This document shows positions 49,501 through 61,674 of a stretch of DNA of 64,000 bases, in pieces. Position numbers and translations under genes: made by a program. Position 1 is the stretch's first letter, and each line of letters starts with the position of its first letter. Location: the NCBI GenBank assembly GCA_027943335.1, contig BSBK01000879.1:554001-618000 (forward strand). Direction: 5' to 3'. Below the pieces are notes generated by a model that worked only from the letters and a program-made list of their open reading frames with translations, did not search any database and had not been told where the DNA came from. Origin of the DNA: Chamaecyparis obtusa (taxonomy: Eukaryota; Streptophyta; Pinopsida; Cupressales; Cupressaceae).

Positions 49501-50890
49501 TGTTTGAAAGCTTGACACCTGGTGCAATAGATAAGTGATGCATAATCAAATTAGGATCCAAACTAAGAATATGAGAATAAGACCATGAAAAGTTGATCTT
49601 CTTGCTTCGAAAGAATTTGGTGAACTCCTCTTTCTCTTCTGCAGATAAGGACTGTGCCAGATGAATAATTTGAGGTGCAGCTTTGGTACCCAAATTTACT
49701 AGTTGAGTGGGTTCTATCAATATTGAAGATCTTTCCTGGAAATGACTCGAAATCGTATCAAGTATCCCATCCTCAGGTGCCTCAGAGAGGTTTTCACCCT
49801 CAGATACATCTTTTGTTTTTACTTTTTTTGGCTCTGATACTACCACAATGTGGTTTTTACCATCAAAGCACTTATTTCTTTTTCTCTTAATTTTATGACT
49901 AAGATACTTGATATTAGCTTCAGTCATGTTGACACTATCTTCACTGCTGGAGGACGTCACAAGTTTGACAGTGTTAAAGTAGCAAGCAAGAGTGTAGTCA
50001 TTCTGGAACGTAAGGACTTCATTGGATGGAGAGGAGAGGTTCTAGTTTATCAGCTCAGGATGGCAGAGTGAAAGAGAAATGATTGGTTCAAGTGCATTCA
50101 GGGTATAGTCATCAAAAGCATGGACAAGCAAGTCAAGACCTAAAGCAATCTCATCCAGAGGTGTATTTGAATCCCTTCAAGACCTTATGTTGGAAGTAGA
50201 GGGAATGTTAACATCAGTCGAATCACACTCGGTCGTCCTAACACTAGACCCTTCACCTACTTTAAGGAGGTTTTCAAATGTGTGTATTGTGTCTATGTCC
50301 TTGTCAGAAGTTGTGTTAGATAGAGAATCAAACTCATACTCATGTGAGTCTGTAATACTTCAAATAGGAACTCCATCAACACTTGTTATACCATTTGACT
50401 CATTATGATCTCTTGTAACATTTATGTTCTATTGATTTTGTTCTTATTGAAAATGTGCTTGAAAAGATGATGGCATGTAGAGTTCCCATTGATAGTTAGG
50501 GTGACCCATTTGTATTTTTCTCAACTATTTATATGATAAAGGAGTAACTGAGGTAGTGTCATCAGAATCACTATCAATTTCAAGGTGTCTAATACGCTAC
50601 TTCAGACCATCCAGCTCTATAAAGAATGCAGCAAGATTTGGAGGAATAGGACAAGGGAAGGTATCCTCATCTAAACTGGCCTCTGATTTTTTGGCTGAAA
50701 TGGTGTCACTAGATACTGGTAGACATTCTGTTCCTGGTACAAATTTATTGATCCCTAAATGAAATGGGATTTTCTTGAAGCCTAGACTTGTGGTATCTTT
50801 TATCCTTAGCCCTGTGGCTTCAATTGGTTCTAGCAATCCATTGTCATTCACCCCTAAAGGGCCACTCCCTTTATAGCCAAAGCATTTCAT
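46509..50890 (-). pseudogene. pol of the 19-kb gypsy element: RT, RNase H, second RNase H, integrase
   Basis: A GYKGSGPLG linker lies at 50885-50850. Reverse transcriptase (about 49400-49017) shows DFPLPNID and YVDDT. RNase H (about 48640-48350) has the IDTSLG and DPLKYLL segments. A second, archaeal-type RNase H (48215-47913) shows FFDGSFT and NNIAEYESLI. Integrase has a His-His-Cys-Cys region (about 47500-47380) with a stop between the two Cys. In its core, the second catalytic position reads TNNGGQF, with Asn in place of Asp. The ending VGDLVLR to NTLHLK with TGA at 46509-46511 has no chromodomain. Many stops and frameshifts are present. Two RNase H domains mark the Tat lineage. Confidence 0.88.
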
Positions 50891-51083
50891 GAGCTTGAAA
50901 CCTTCACTGTTTGGTTCATGTTCTATATCATGAGTAGGAGTGATTTGTTTAGATGTGTCTTTCCCTTTATAAATCCAAGTTGTAATGGCTCTATTTTCAT
51001 CCTCATATTCTAATGGTGTTGTGGCTTATACAAAAGTGCCATCATAGACTAATTGGGGTGAGACAATAGAAGGTTTCTTGTTC

Positions 51084-53756
51084 TTAGAAGGTCTCCCATA
51101 GGAACGCGGAGATAGAGGTAAAGCTATCAATGACAAAATAGGTTCCATCTGATATTTCCCCATGCCTGAATTTGTAATTTTTAGTCTTTTCCATCTCTTT
51201 CAATTTGGCATCACAGAATTCAGTAGACTCTCTATTTGTTGGGACAAAACTGTCAGCAAACTGAGTGAGGGTATTGCAAGAATAGCTTCTATTGGTAGGT
51301 ACACTTACTTCGGTTCCATGGAATGAGAACTTTATGCATTGATGGTATGTCAAAGGAACCATTGGCATCTCATGGATCCATGGCCTTCCCAATAGTAGGT
51401 TGTAGGCGAGAGGAATATCCAATACCTGAAAGACAACATTTCTCTCAATAGGACCAACCCTGATGGGTAACACAATCAGGGGCTTAGACTTGCACTCTTC
51501 TTCATCATATGCTTTGATAGTAATCTTTTTACATGCATCTATAGAATCTTTTCCATAACCTAGCTAGGTGGGAAAATTAGCAAAGTAGATATTTAGGCCA
51601 GCACCATTATCAATGAGGACACGGTGGACACGCTTTGGACCAATCATGACTTCAATATGCAGAGGAGTATTATGTGGGTGGCTTAGCGAATGATCATCTT
51701 CCTCAGAGAAAGATAGATAATGAGGGGAGGTTAGGTGACCTACTATGGATTGAAACTGGTCAAGATCAAGATCTTTTGGGACATTTGCCTCAATGAGGGC
51801 TTTATCCAGAATCTTCCTATGAGTAGGAGAGATCTTCAATAACTCAAAGATAGTGATCTGAAGATTGGTATGTTGTAATTGGTCCAAGATATTGTAGTTG
51901 GCATTAGTAGGCATAGGGACCAATTTGGAGTTCTTGTTGGTAGGAGCAACAACAGCTTTGTCTACAGGTTGTTTTGGTGTAGATTTAGAAGGCTCGGGGC
52001 CTTTGAGAGTGATCTTTGCATTAGATCGAGTAACAACATTCTTGCAAACCTGAGACTTTTGTGATTTAGAAGATTGAGACACAAGACCTTGCAAAATTAA
52101 TGGAGCTTTGGGTTTGGGAACATCTTTGCTCCCCTTGATAGTGATCACATCATAGTATTTGACATTAACAAGTTCAACCATATTAATAACATTTTCATTG
52201 GTATTGTACATATAGTTGACCTTATTATTGGTATTCTTAGGCTTGGAAGACTCACCTTTCTCATGAGGAGGGAAGGGGTCTTTGAATGCTTGATGATCTA
52301 AATTCTTATTATGACAGCTCACAACAACATCACCATTGTTGATAAGATCTTGAATCTTGTATCTAAGTTGGATACAAGTAGAAATCTTTTGACCATTGTT
52401 TTGATGGTAATCACAATATGCAAACTCATTCCAGTAGGTAGGTCATGGTTGCAGATCATAAGGGTGAAAATTATGTGGAGGCATAAGTATTTGATTCTGC
52501 AAAAGAGTCTTGTAGACTATGTCAAGAGGTTCCCCTAGGGGAGTGAATAAACATTTGGGTCGAGGTGCCCAAGGTTTGTTTCTAGAAAATTTCAAAGGTG
52601 GTTGAGTTACTATCGTAGCCTTCTCAATGGCTTTGACTGCTTGCATACTGGAGGTGAGATTGAAAATAGTCTTGGGAGGCTTTGGGGTCACATTGTCAAC
52701 AACACCATCATTCACAACATCCTGATTTTTGTTAACAATTTTAGCCTTATCTTTGCTTGAGGGGGACCCTTGCTTGTTATCTTTATGTAGGGTGAGCTCT
52801 CCTTTCTTGACCATAAATGACTCTATTCTCACATCCTACTTAATCATGTCATCAAAGGTCAAAGGACATTGTAGCTATACCTAGTATCCAAAATCTAGAA
52901 GTAAATTATTGAGAAAGATGTCAAGTTTCTCAGATTCTGGTATTTTGTGAGAATATTTGGTAAAGAGTTGTCTCCATCACTGGAGAAATGTCAAGAAAGG
53001 TTCTCCAGATCATTGTTTCAAATTGCAAAGATCATGGATGTTAACCAGATGTTGAATGTTATGTGAATAATGCTGGAGGAACAGATTAGCAATCTCGTCA
53101 AAAGATTTGATACCAATAGGAAGTTGGGAGAACCACTCCATAGCAGATCCACCTAGACTATGTGGAAAGAGATGCATGAGATAAGTTTGATCATGTATGA
53201 ATTCCATGGATAAAGTGTCAAACTCTCTCAAGTGATCCTAAGGATCAGAGGTACGTAGATATTTATTGTACTTGGGGAGTTCCACACCTTTGGGAAAAGG
53301 TGGGATGGTAGGACTCTTGTCAAATGGGAATGGATAGATGCTCTCTAGTGTGAACTATTTTTCTGGTGTGTCTTTGTCTTTCATGATTTGTTGGATCTGG
53401 GTTTACATGTCATGGACTATTTTTTGCATTTTAGCCACCTTTGTTTCCTCTTCTTTGACTACAAGGGTCTCAACTTTATATTCTAGGGGTAGCTTGGCCC
53501 CTTGTTTGGCTAGCTTGAGAAAGTATCTCTCTTTCTCTTCTTTCATCAAAATTTCCATCATTTTGCAAAGACTTTTGTTGGACCAGGCAATCTCAATGTC
53601 TTGTGGGGTTATTTCTTCCTCTTCATTACTAAGGATTTCAAAGATGTTGGGGGAATGGAATTCTTCTTGGTTATCTTGAGCTTGATCCTGATCATGATCA
53701 TGAGCTCTGCTATACTCACCCTCTTGATGTTTGTGTGACATCTTGCTAGTATGCAA
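51084..53756 (-). pseudogene. gag and protease of the 19-kb gypsy element
   Basis: From ATG 53756: a charged N-terminal part (His/Asp/Gln-rich), then the gag core with LFPHSLGGSAMEWFSQLP (about 53190) and HDLCNLKQ, a Lys-rich linker, and a reduced zinc motif (CDYHQNNGQ, about 52415). A second long linker leads to the protease (51650-51350) with VLIDNGAGLN, Asp-Asn-Gly instead of the usual Asp-Thr/Ser/Gly-Gly, and LLLGRPWIHEM. Stops at intervals make it non-functional. The order and motifs match the outer gypsy element at 32218-35067, so the two are related lineages. Confidence 0.85.
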
Positions 53757-56249
53757 GTGCGTAGTGTGAGCAGACTAAGTACGAGGAGGTTCACTATGAA
53801 GAGAGATTACTACTAAGGAAACCTTAGGTTCTGAAAAAGGATTAATCTTTGGCAAGGAAACCCTAGGTGTCACAAAAGGATTAAGTTCTGGCAAGGAAAC
53901 TTAGTTTTCCTCAAAAGGATCAATCTTGGGCAAGGGCAAGCAGGATGCCTCAAAGGGATCAATTTCTGATGATGATTCTTTAGAGTCTTGATATTCTTGA
54001 AACAAGGGATTCCTAGTTTGACTGAGGTTCACAATATGAGTACACTAGATATGAGGTCGAATGACAGGAGAAGGAGAGTGAAAGGACTCCTCTCCAAATG
54101 TTTTAGAGGAAGAATGTGAAGATCCTCTATGGCACTCAGATTGTATGGAAAGTTCGGAATGACCTCTATTTCTATCCCATCTGGTGAAACATGGAGGGAA
54201 CATGTTGCCACTTTGAGTCATCACAGGCATAGACAAAGATTAAGTAATGAGAGAGGACTAGGATTATGCTCAGAACTCTATCTCTAGAATAGCAAAAAAA
54301 GTGATAATAGTGAGATGCACTCGGCACAAATCATCGAGAATAAGACTAGAACAGCCAAGATGTGACTATCGCATTGCAAGGTACAAGAACACATTAGGAA
54401 AGGATAGATAATAGAGAGACAACAGGAGTTTAGGTAGTAATCATTGGGTTCTCATCCTCAGACATCCAAATTCAGGCAGTGGACAATAGGAGGATAGGAA
54501 AACGAACCCTAGATAAAAACCAGATTAGATAAAAAAATGATGAATTAATAGGAATAAGCTCACTATTTTGAAAACCAGGGGACAGTCTAGTGTGAGGAAG
54601 TGTAGTCTCGCATGAGGAAATGCAAGACTACACGTGAGGAAATGAAGTCTCATGTGAGAGAATGCATGGGAAGCTTAAATCTCATGTGGGAAAATACCAA
54701 AATTTGATAGTTTGGACATAATTTTTGAGGCAAGAACAGATTTTCACACACAATGTTGGCTGTCCTCTAACAGAATATCCAATTTTTAAAAAAATTAAAT
54801 TAGCAACTCAACTTCTACATGCATCAAGAGATTTCTATCGTAATCAGGCACATAAGACAGCATTCAAGGATTTCAAGCAAACAATGTCTTCAAACAATGA
54901 ATGAGGGACAAAGCAACCTTGCGCATGAAGGAGGGACAAAGAAACCTCATGCATGAATGAGCATATGTGACATAGTATTCTATTCCCTAAGAGTGCTACT
55001 TGTGTATGTTATCAAATGTTTTGCAATCACGCACATAGTCCTAGAAAAGATAAAAATTTGGTTGCACTAGGGTTCTTAATAATGGTTTGACTCTGCAACT
55101 TTTGTAATCTCAAGAGGGAAAACTCTAATCTAGGTGCACCAGGGTTTTGACACATTCCATGAATTTAATCAATCGGAGATGTTGAGGAGATCTGACATCC
55201 CAACAAGAAACTACACCTGTGCAGATTACTTCCACAAGGACATTTATATAGCGGCTTTTGCTACCATGGTGAAAATGGCTATTACCGCTTGAAGTTCCAT
55301 CTACATGGTTGACCCAATAAAGGGAATGTCCACTACAATTAACCCTCTCTAATAAGGTGACTCACAAAAAGGACCACATGGGGACTTAGTTTAGATTCAA
55401 GGATCTGATTTTCTAATACTACCCAAAAAGGGAGTAGAGCATAATCCTCTAGCCTCTTCACTTCACCAAAACATAGTAGACATATTCATTGACACACTAA
55501 AACTGAAACCACCTCACCAAGGTTTGTGATGTCAACAACAATGTCTACCGGGCTCTATAAATGGGACCAAGAGAGAATGTACCGATCAAAGTTGAGGACT
55601 AAACCAAGTAAGACCATGAGATAATAATAGTATCCTTCCCTACCTACAAGGGCTTCTATCGTCAAGAAGAGCTTCACATGCAAAACAAGCAAATGAAGCC
55701 CACTCTCTCAAGAAATCCACAAATAGTGTTCATAGGGCCTATTTACCATGTGAAATAGATATGTTGAAAATGAATCTAGATTCTTTTTAGAGCCCAAAAG
55801 TGAAGTGTGATTTATCAAAGCAATAAACACTCAAGCCCAACACGTAAGAAATTCATTTTAATGTCCAAAATTGAAGTGTTATAGAGATCATAGAAAATCA
55901 CCTTAAGTCCAACACTTTGCAATCTAGTATTACACTGCCTCTAGAAAGAAGAATCAGGAAAAATCAACAACAAACAATAGGTGTCAGAAAATAACAAATT
56001 GAAAGTAAAAATCTACAGATTTTTAATTCTTTGATGCAAAATTTCACACAAGATTGTACACAGTCTCACATGAGAAAACACTTTTTTTGAACGAGAGAAT
56101 GCTAAAACCAGCAAATCTTCACGTGATATAGTGAGAATATGTGCATGAGATTCCATACAGGGATGTACAGAAGTATGGACAGAATGCAAAATTTTGTCAA
56201 AAACTTAAAATATGATGAAATATGAATGAGGCTAGAAATTGATTTTCTA
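53757..56249 (-). other. Long 5' leader of the 19-kb gypsy element
   Basis: About 2.5 kb of non-coding leader. The part nearest the PBS (about 54545-56249) is homologous to 2320-4005. Clusters of the palindromic 10-mer lie at about 56060-56170 and 54590-54690, at the same distances from the PBS as in the other element. Confidence 0.78.
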
Positions 56250-56266
56250 CCCCATGGTGGGCGCCA
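56250..56266 (-). promoter_or_regulatory. Primer-binding site of the 19-kb gypsy element
   Basis: TGGCGCCCACCATGGGG on the minus strand, four bases from the LTR. Confidence 0.85.
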
Positions 56267-56270
56267 AAAA

Positions 56271-57332
56271 TATATGAACTAAATATGGGCCTTTGATTTA
56301 GCTCCACACTTCAACATAGTCATTGTTCACCAGTTGCAGCTAAGAATGAATATCAGATTATTCACCTCACCTATCTAGATGATTCAACTTGTTGCCTTCT
56401 ATCTAGGTAGGGTTTGAAATTTTCTCTCAGAATCAAGAGTCCTGCAACCATAGACTAACACTAGAATGAAGGATTTATGCAGTTTTAATCTAGAAATGAG
56501 ATTAAACTAGTAACAATGAAAGAAAACTAGACTAAGAAATGAAGTGCATGATTAAGCTAAACATGATATGCTAATCTAGAAATGAAGATTATGCTAAGAA
56601 TTGAAAGCTTCAATGCAAAATGAGTTCTGGCGACAATGCGACAACACTTCGTTGCTCAAAAAGTTGGGATCTTTTGAATGAGAAAAGAGGGTTCTTTTAT
56701 AGAATCCCAGGTTCAATCAACGATCAAGAATGAATCAAACGAACGGTGGAGATTGAATGAGAGATCAGCTCAGAATGGAAATTTTTCAGCAAAGAGGCAA
56801 TCAACTGCCTGTTTTTGTCTGTTTAAAGCTGTTAACTATTTTATTCCTCTTTTTTATTTTCAATTAAATCAAAGTTTCCTTTTATGAACTGAAGAGAAGA
56901 TTTGAAGAGAATGTTTAATTCAAATAAATATAATATTGCCTCATAAGTGGATTTTCTCAATTATTTGAATAGTTAAATTCATTTATTGAGATGAGGATAT
57001 TTATTTAAAATTAAATATTTATTTAATTCATTTTTCATGTGTTTTAGCTAAAGAGGGTGGATTTAATTTAATTAAAGTGCTAGGACTTTGTAATTAAATT
57101 AATCAATCATAGGGTTTATTTAGCCAATAAATGTCAATATTTAGGAATTAAATATCATATATGATTAATGCAAATTTAAGGTTTTTTGCATTTGACACTA
57201 AGTCAAGTAGAGTCAATCAGAAGATAGAATTTCCTAGTACAATAGGACTTTGATGATTCAGAATTGAGAGAATGAGACTAAAATGCAACAAAATTGGTTA
57301 GGATATCAAGATGCCAATTTTGGGGTATTACA
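56271..57332 (-). repeat. 5' LTR of the 19-kb gypsy element
   Basis: Homologous to 38326-39389. The terminal base pair next to the leader has mutated (TATATGAAC where the other copy has TGTATGAAC). Confidence 0.92.
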
Positions 57333-57337
57333 ACTGT
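57333..57337. repeat. Target-site duplication of the 19-kb gypsy element, right copy
   Basis: actgt, identical to 38321-38325. Confidence 0.9.
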
Positions 57338-58293
57338 CATATTTTTAAAAGAGAAATCTGGGGCATCTAAAATGTTTAAATGGTACAAAGAAAAAGTAGA
57401 AAAAGAAATCAGGAAAGAACTAAAATGCTCGAGGTCTGATAGAGGTGGTGAGTTTATTTCTAATGAATTCACTAACTATTTTAATGAGCATGGCATAAAA
57501 AGATGGGTTTCTTCTCCTAGAACACTGCAGCAAAATGGGATTGCTGAAAGGAGAAATAGATCAATTGTTGATTGTGCAAGGACACTGGTGTTAGAAAAGA
57601 ATTTTGCACAAGTATACTAGAGAGAGGTAGTTAGCATAGCTATATATGTTCTGAACTGAGTACAATTGAAGGACACAAACAAAACACCCTACTAGTTATG
57701 GTTTGGTTACACATCAAGTGTAACTTACTTCATAATTTTTGGTAGCAAATGTTTTATTCTAAAAGATGATAGGAACAAGAAATTTGACTCTAAAGGGGAT
57801 GAGGGAATATTTCTTGGATATTCTACTAAAAGAAAATCTTACAAGTGTCTGAATAAGGTCACTAATTAAATGATTGAAAGTGCTAATGTCAGAGTTGATG
57901 AATTTGATGATAAAAATGTGGAAGAAAGCAATAAGGAGCTAGAAGACTATGGTAGATTCACTTATGTTGAGCATCCAGAGTACCTACCAGAGGCTGAGTT
58001 GACCAAGCATTAGGAAAATAACACCGAGGAACAACAAAGGGAAACTGAGGAACAGGAAGAAGCTACTGAGAAAGGAATTGAACCTAAACAGAATGAAGAA
58101 CAAAGGAGAAATCAAGTGCTGGCAAGATTTGTCAGAAGACATCATCCCAAGAACCAAATCATTGGAGATAAGCAAGTTGGCATGCTAACAAGAAGTAAGT
58201 TAAGACAAAATACATGCTTAGTTTGTGAGTTTGAACCGAAGAATGTTAAGGTTGCACTTGAGAATGATGAATGGATAAATACAATGAATGAAG
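57338..58293 (+). pseudogene. Copia integrase, C-terminal half
   Basis: It continues the frame from 38325. FLKEKSGA, then SRSDRGGEF (second catalytic Asp) and QQNGIAERRN (catalytic Glu) complete the DDE integrase core. A Glu/Gln-rich linker (about 57900-58110) and the region before the reverse transcriptase follow. Stops lie near 57618, 57657 and later. A solo LTR cuts the frame at 58293. Confidence 0.9.
58289..58293. repeat. Solo-LTR target-site duplication, left copy
   Basis: tgaag, identical to 59803-59807. Confidence 0.85.
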
Positions 58294-59802
58294 TGTTGGA
58301 AACTACAATTGAAACAATTGTTGTATTGTCATTGATGTCAAACTTTAATTGGTAAGACTGTTGCTACTTAGGAAAGTACTATATCTATTTGAGTTTTGCT
58401 AACGGGCCAAGCAAGGTTGGTAACAATAGCACCTAGGGAAAGGTTGAGTTATCTTGATACTACAAAGTGTACTTGACTATGTTGCACAATGATGAGATAA
58501 TGTATTGTTTATCTTAGTAAGACTGAAGACTAAACTAGTAGGCTTAACTAAGCAAAGAATGGAAAAATCATCTTTAAGCCGAGTGATGTTAGTGTCGACC
58601 AAGTTAGTATATGCCGAGAAAAATTCTAGTGTCGACCGAGCATCAGTAAATTACTGAGGAAGATAGTTTAAGTCAAGGAAATAGTATTAGTAATGACTGA
58701 GCTTTCTACATGAAGACCGAGTGAACAATCATAGTATTGACCAAGCATCAACAATTTTATATTTGAAGAGAATTTAATTTTGGAGCCGACATTGTTGAAT
58801 TCTTGGATTATGTAAAATGTGTTGACTTTATTTATTGATTGTTTGGAAGCATTAAATGCATTGTAAAACATTTTATTGTAAATCTTTAAGAGATTTGAGA
58901 TGATTCTAGAAAAGGACTCGAAGAACATGAAGTGGGTAGATTCAATGAATCTCACCTAACCCTAAGAGCTACGATTGAGATTGAGCAGCAAAAGATGAGT
59001 TAACCTAATTGAGGAAAATATAAGGGAACCTGAGCATTGTGATATGTATGTACATGAAGAATAGAGAATGCTGGAAGAAGAAAGTTTTATTGACTGAATA
59101 AGCAGAAAAGGTTGAAGGAGAATTGTGGTGATTTCTTGAAAAAAAGTTCTGGGCAAATCAGAGATGGAAATGGAAAAGTTTCAAAGTTAGTAAACCAGCA
59201 TTAGTGTATAGAATCAAATCTGATATTTGCAAAGTGAGTTTTATATTTTTCAGATAATACTGCTGCTACTTTCTAACCATTGTAACAGTCAAAATCCTTT
59301 TAACAGAGGTTGACCTAACGGTCATATGTTAAATCCTTTGAACAAGGTTGCATTCTAATGGAGTGTATGTAAGTCCTATGACTAGGCTCACTTTTAACAG
59401 GGTGATTGAAATCCTTTAACTGGGTCACACCTGATAGTGCGTATTGTAACCTTTGACATGGTTGGCTTTTTACCAAGCTCACTTTAGAAGAGTGAAAATA
59501 ATAGTAGCATGTTACAAAGTGGTTTTTCCCAAATTGGGTTTCCACTATAAATCCTAGTGTTTATACTTGTGTGAATGTTTAGATCTGAACATTACTATGT
59601 TTTGCAAGTTAAGTTACAGCTGGATAGTGGACTGCATTGTTAGATGTTTCTATTATTGAATCAGTGATGACCGAGTTTGTTTTGGTTTTGGATCTGATTT
59701 AAGGATAAGTTTTTAAGATTGTTTTATACATTAGGACCTAAGAACAACTAATTCACCCCCCCCCCCCCCCCCCCCTCTCTGTTGTTCTAAATCATATTAA
59801 CA
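58294..59802 (+). mobile_element. Solo LTR of a related Copia element (1,509 bp)
   Basis: It starts TGTTGGAAAC, ends ATATTAACA, and is flanked by a perfect 5-bp TSD (tgaag). There is no internal coding region. The 3' third is similar to the host Copia LTR (for example ACCAAGCTCACTTTAGAAGAGTGAAAAT near 59473), and the poly-C tract before the end is shared. It arose by unequal recombination between two LTRs, which is the usual origin of solo LTRs. Confidence 0.9.
59756..59775 (+). repeat. Poly-C tract (20 C) in the solo LTR
   Basis: Twenty consecutive C. The matching positions in the host Copia LTRs have 7 C (36494-36500) and 18 C (63149-63166). Confidence 0.9.
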
Positions 59803-61128
59803 TGAAGAAATAGAACAAATAGAGAAAAACAAGACATGGACTTTAGTACCTAGACCAAAAGATGAGAATGTTATTGGTACTAAATGGATTTTTAGAAATA
59901 AGCTTAATTAGAATGGAGAGGTTACAAGAAACAAAGCTAGACTAGTTTTCAAGGGATATGCACATGAAGAAGGCATAGATTATGGGGAAAATTTTGCACC
60001 TGTTGCTAGATTGGAAGGAGTCCTCATGTTACTTGCATATGTTGCACATAAGAAATTTAAAGTCTATCAAATGGATGTTAAGTCTTCTTTTCTGAATGGA
60101 ATACTAGAAGAGGAGGTCTACATAGAACAACCAGAAGGGTTTGTTGATCCAAATAAAAAAGACATGGTATGTAGATTACATAAAGCTATATATGGTTAAA
60201 GCAAGCACCAAGAGCCTGGTATGAAGAGTTGCATACTTATCTTTTAAGTATTGGTTTTGTAAGAACTAGTGAAAACAATAATTTGTATTTGAAAGGAGAA
60301 TCTAATGATACTATTTTTATTGCTGAAATATTTGTGGATGATATAATATTTAGAGGACAAGATCATATTTGTAAATCATTTGCTAATGAGATGAGAAAAG
60401 AATTTGAAATGTCTATGTTTGGAGAGATTAAATTCTTTCTAGGCTTGCAGGTTATTTAGCAGAATGATGGAATTTTCATCACACAATCAAAGTACATAAA
60501 GGAAGTACCAAGAGCATTTGGCATGGAAAATGCTAAGCCAGTTGGAATAACAATGGTCACAAGCTGCAAACTGACTAAAGATGATGAATCTATAGAGGTA
60601 AACTAGACATTGTACCGATCTATGATTGGTAAACTAATGTATGTAGTACATAGTAGACCAAATATTGCACATGTAGTGGGGATCATTGCTAGATTTTTTA
60701 CAAATCGAAAGGATTCACACATGGTTGCAGTAAAAAGAATCTTGAGATACCTAAAGAAAATAGAGGAATATGGATTATGGTATCCTAAGGAAGGAAAATT
60801 TGAACTAAGATTCTACACTGACGCAGATTGGGCTGGAAATATAGTGTTGGAAGGGATGAATGAGGTAATCACTGAGCTAGTGATTATATATTGTGACAAC
60901 ACTAGTGCAATAAATATTTCTAAGAATCCTGTAATAAACTCAAAGACCAAGCATATTTCTATTAAGTATCACTACTTAAGAGAACAAGTACAAGAGAAGA
61001 AAGTCAAACTGGAATTTGTTACATCAAAGGAGCAACTTGCTGATATTTTTACCAAGCCTCTACCGAAGGAAACTTTTGAATACTTGAGGACTAGACTTAG
61101 GGTTCGTCCCCTATCTACCAGTCACTAA
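59803..61128 (+). pseudogene. Copia reverse transcriptase and truncated RNase H
   Basis: The reverse transcriptase has [37 protein letters not shown] and the catalytic FVDDII (about 60335). The RNase H region has YTDADWAGN, CDNTSAI and LADIFTKPL. Between DADWAGN and the CDNTSAI segment only about 20 residues remain, so some 45 or more residues of the usual domain, including the AEAEY block with the catalytic Glu, are deleted (near 60840). Stops lie near 59910, 60199, 60460 and 60606. The enzyme is dead. Confidence 0.92.
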
Positions 61129-61674
61129 TGTGATGTGGAGGTTGCATCAGCCTAATCTTATCAGAAAATCATTCATGTTGATGCAACATAGCTCACACTT
61201 TGGATAATGTCTAAGGTTGTGAAAGATTTGAGGAACTAGAACAAAGAATTGGCATATCAGTATACCGAGATACATAGTCTGCACCGAAGAACAGAGAGTC
61301 ACTTGGCTATTGCAGAGTTGTATGTTTTATGTTTTTCTTTGGCATTGTTGTCAAAGGGAGAGATAAACAATATGATGAACAGATCAAGATCACATCTATC
61401 TAAGGGAGAGATAATCTAAGAAAGTCAGGGAGAGTTTTGAAGATTTTTTGCTAAGAACAAAAGGAATCTAAGAGCTAAAAAGATCAAATCCATAGAGGAA
61501 ATTCTGCACTTGTAATGCTTTCATGTAACATAGTGATTTAACATATTAAATTATCAAGCTAGGGAGAGCTTACCGAGCTACAACATTTACTTATATAGTT
61601 TTAGAATACATGTTTGGTATGTGTATGACATATTTCATATTTCTTGTGTTGCTATCAATGGAAAAGGGAGAGAT
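61129..61674 (+). promoter_or_regulatory. Copia 3' untranslated region with iterated polypurine tracts
   Basis: AAGGGAGAG-type purine motifs occur at 61353-61364, 61402-61412, 61427-61434, 61561-61568 and 61662-61674. The last directly precedes the 3' LTR and is the likely functional tract. The first is followed shortly by TGATGAAC, the same bases that start the LTR. Confidence 0.8.

Larger units (their letters stand above)
38326..57332 (-). mobile_element. 19-kb Ty3/gypsy (Tat-like) retrotransposon
   Basis: A 19,007-bp insertion in minus orientation with LTRs of about 1,064 and 1,062 bp, a primer-binding site at 56266-56250, a polypurine tract at 39403-39390 and a perfect 5-bp TSD. In minus order: 2.5-kb leader, gag, protease, reverse transcriptase, RNase H, a second (archaeal-type) RNase H, integrase, then about 7 kb holding minisatellites and an antisense plant mobile domain gene. 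A second RNase H and a long 3' region with antisense coding capacity are established Tat traits. Many stops are present. Confidence 0.92.

Noticed and set aside
58668..59545. Open frames within the solo LTR as genes
   Set aside because: They lie wholly within an LTR with clear ends and TSD and have no motif.
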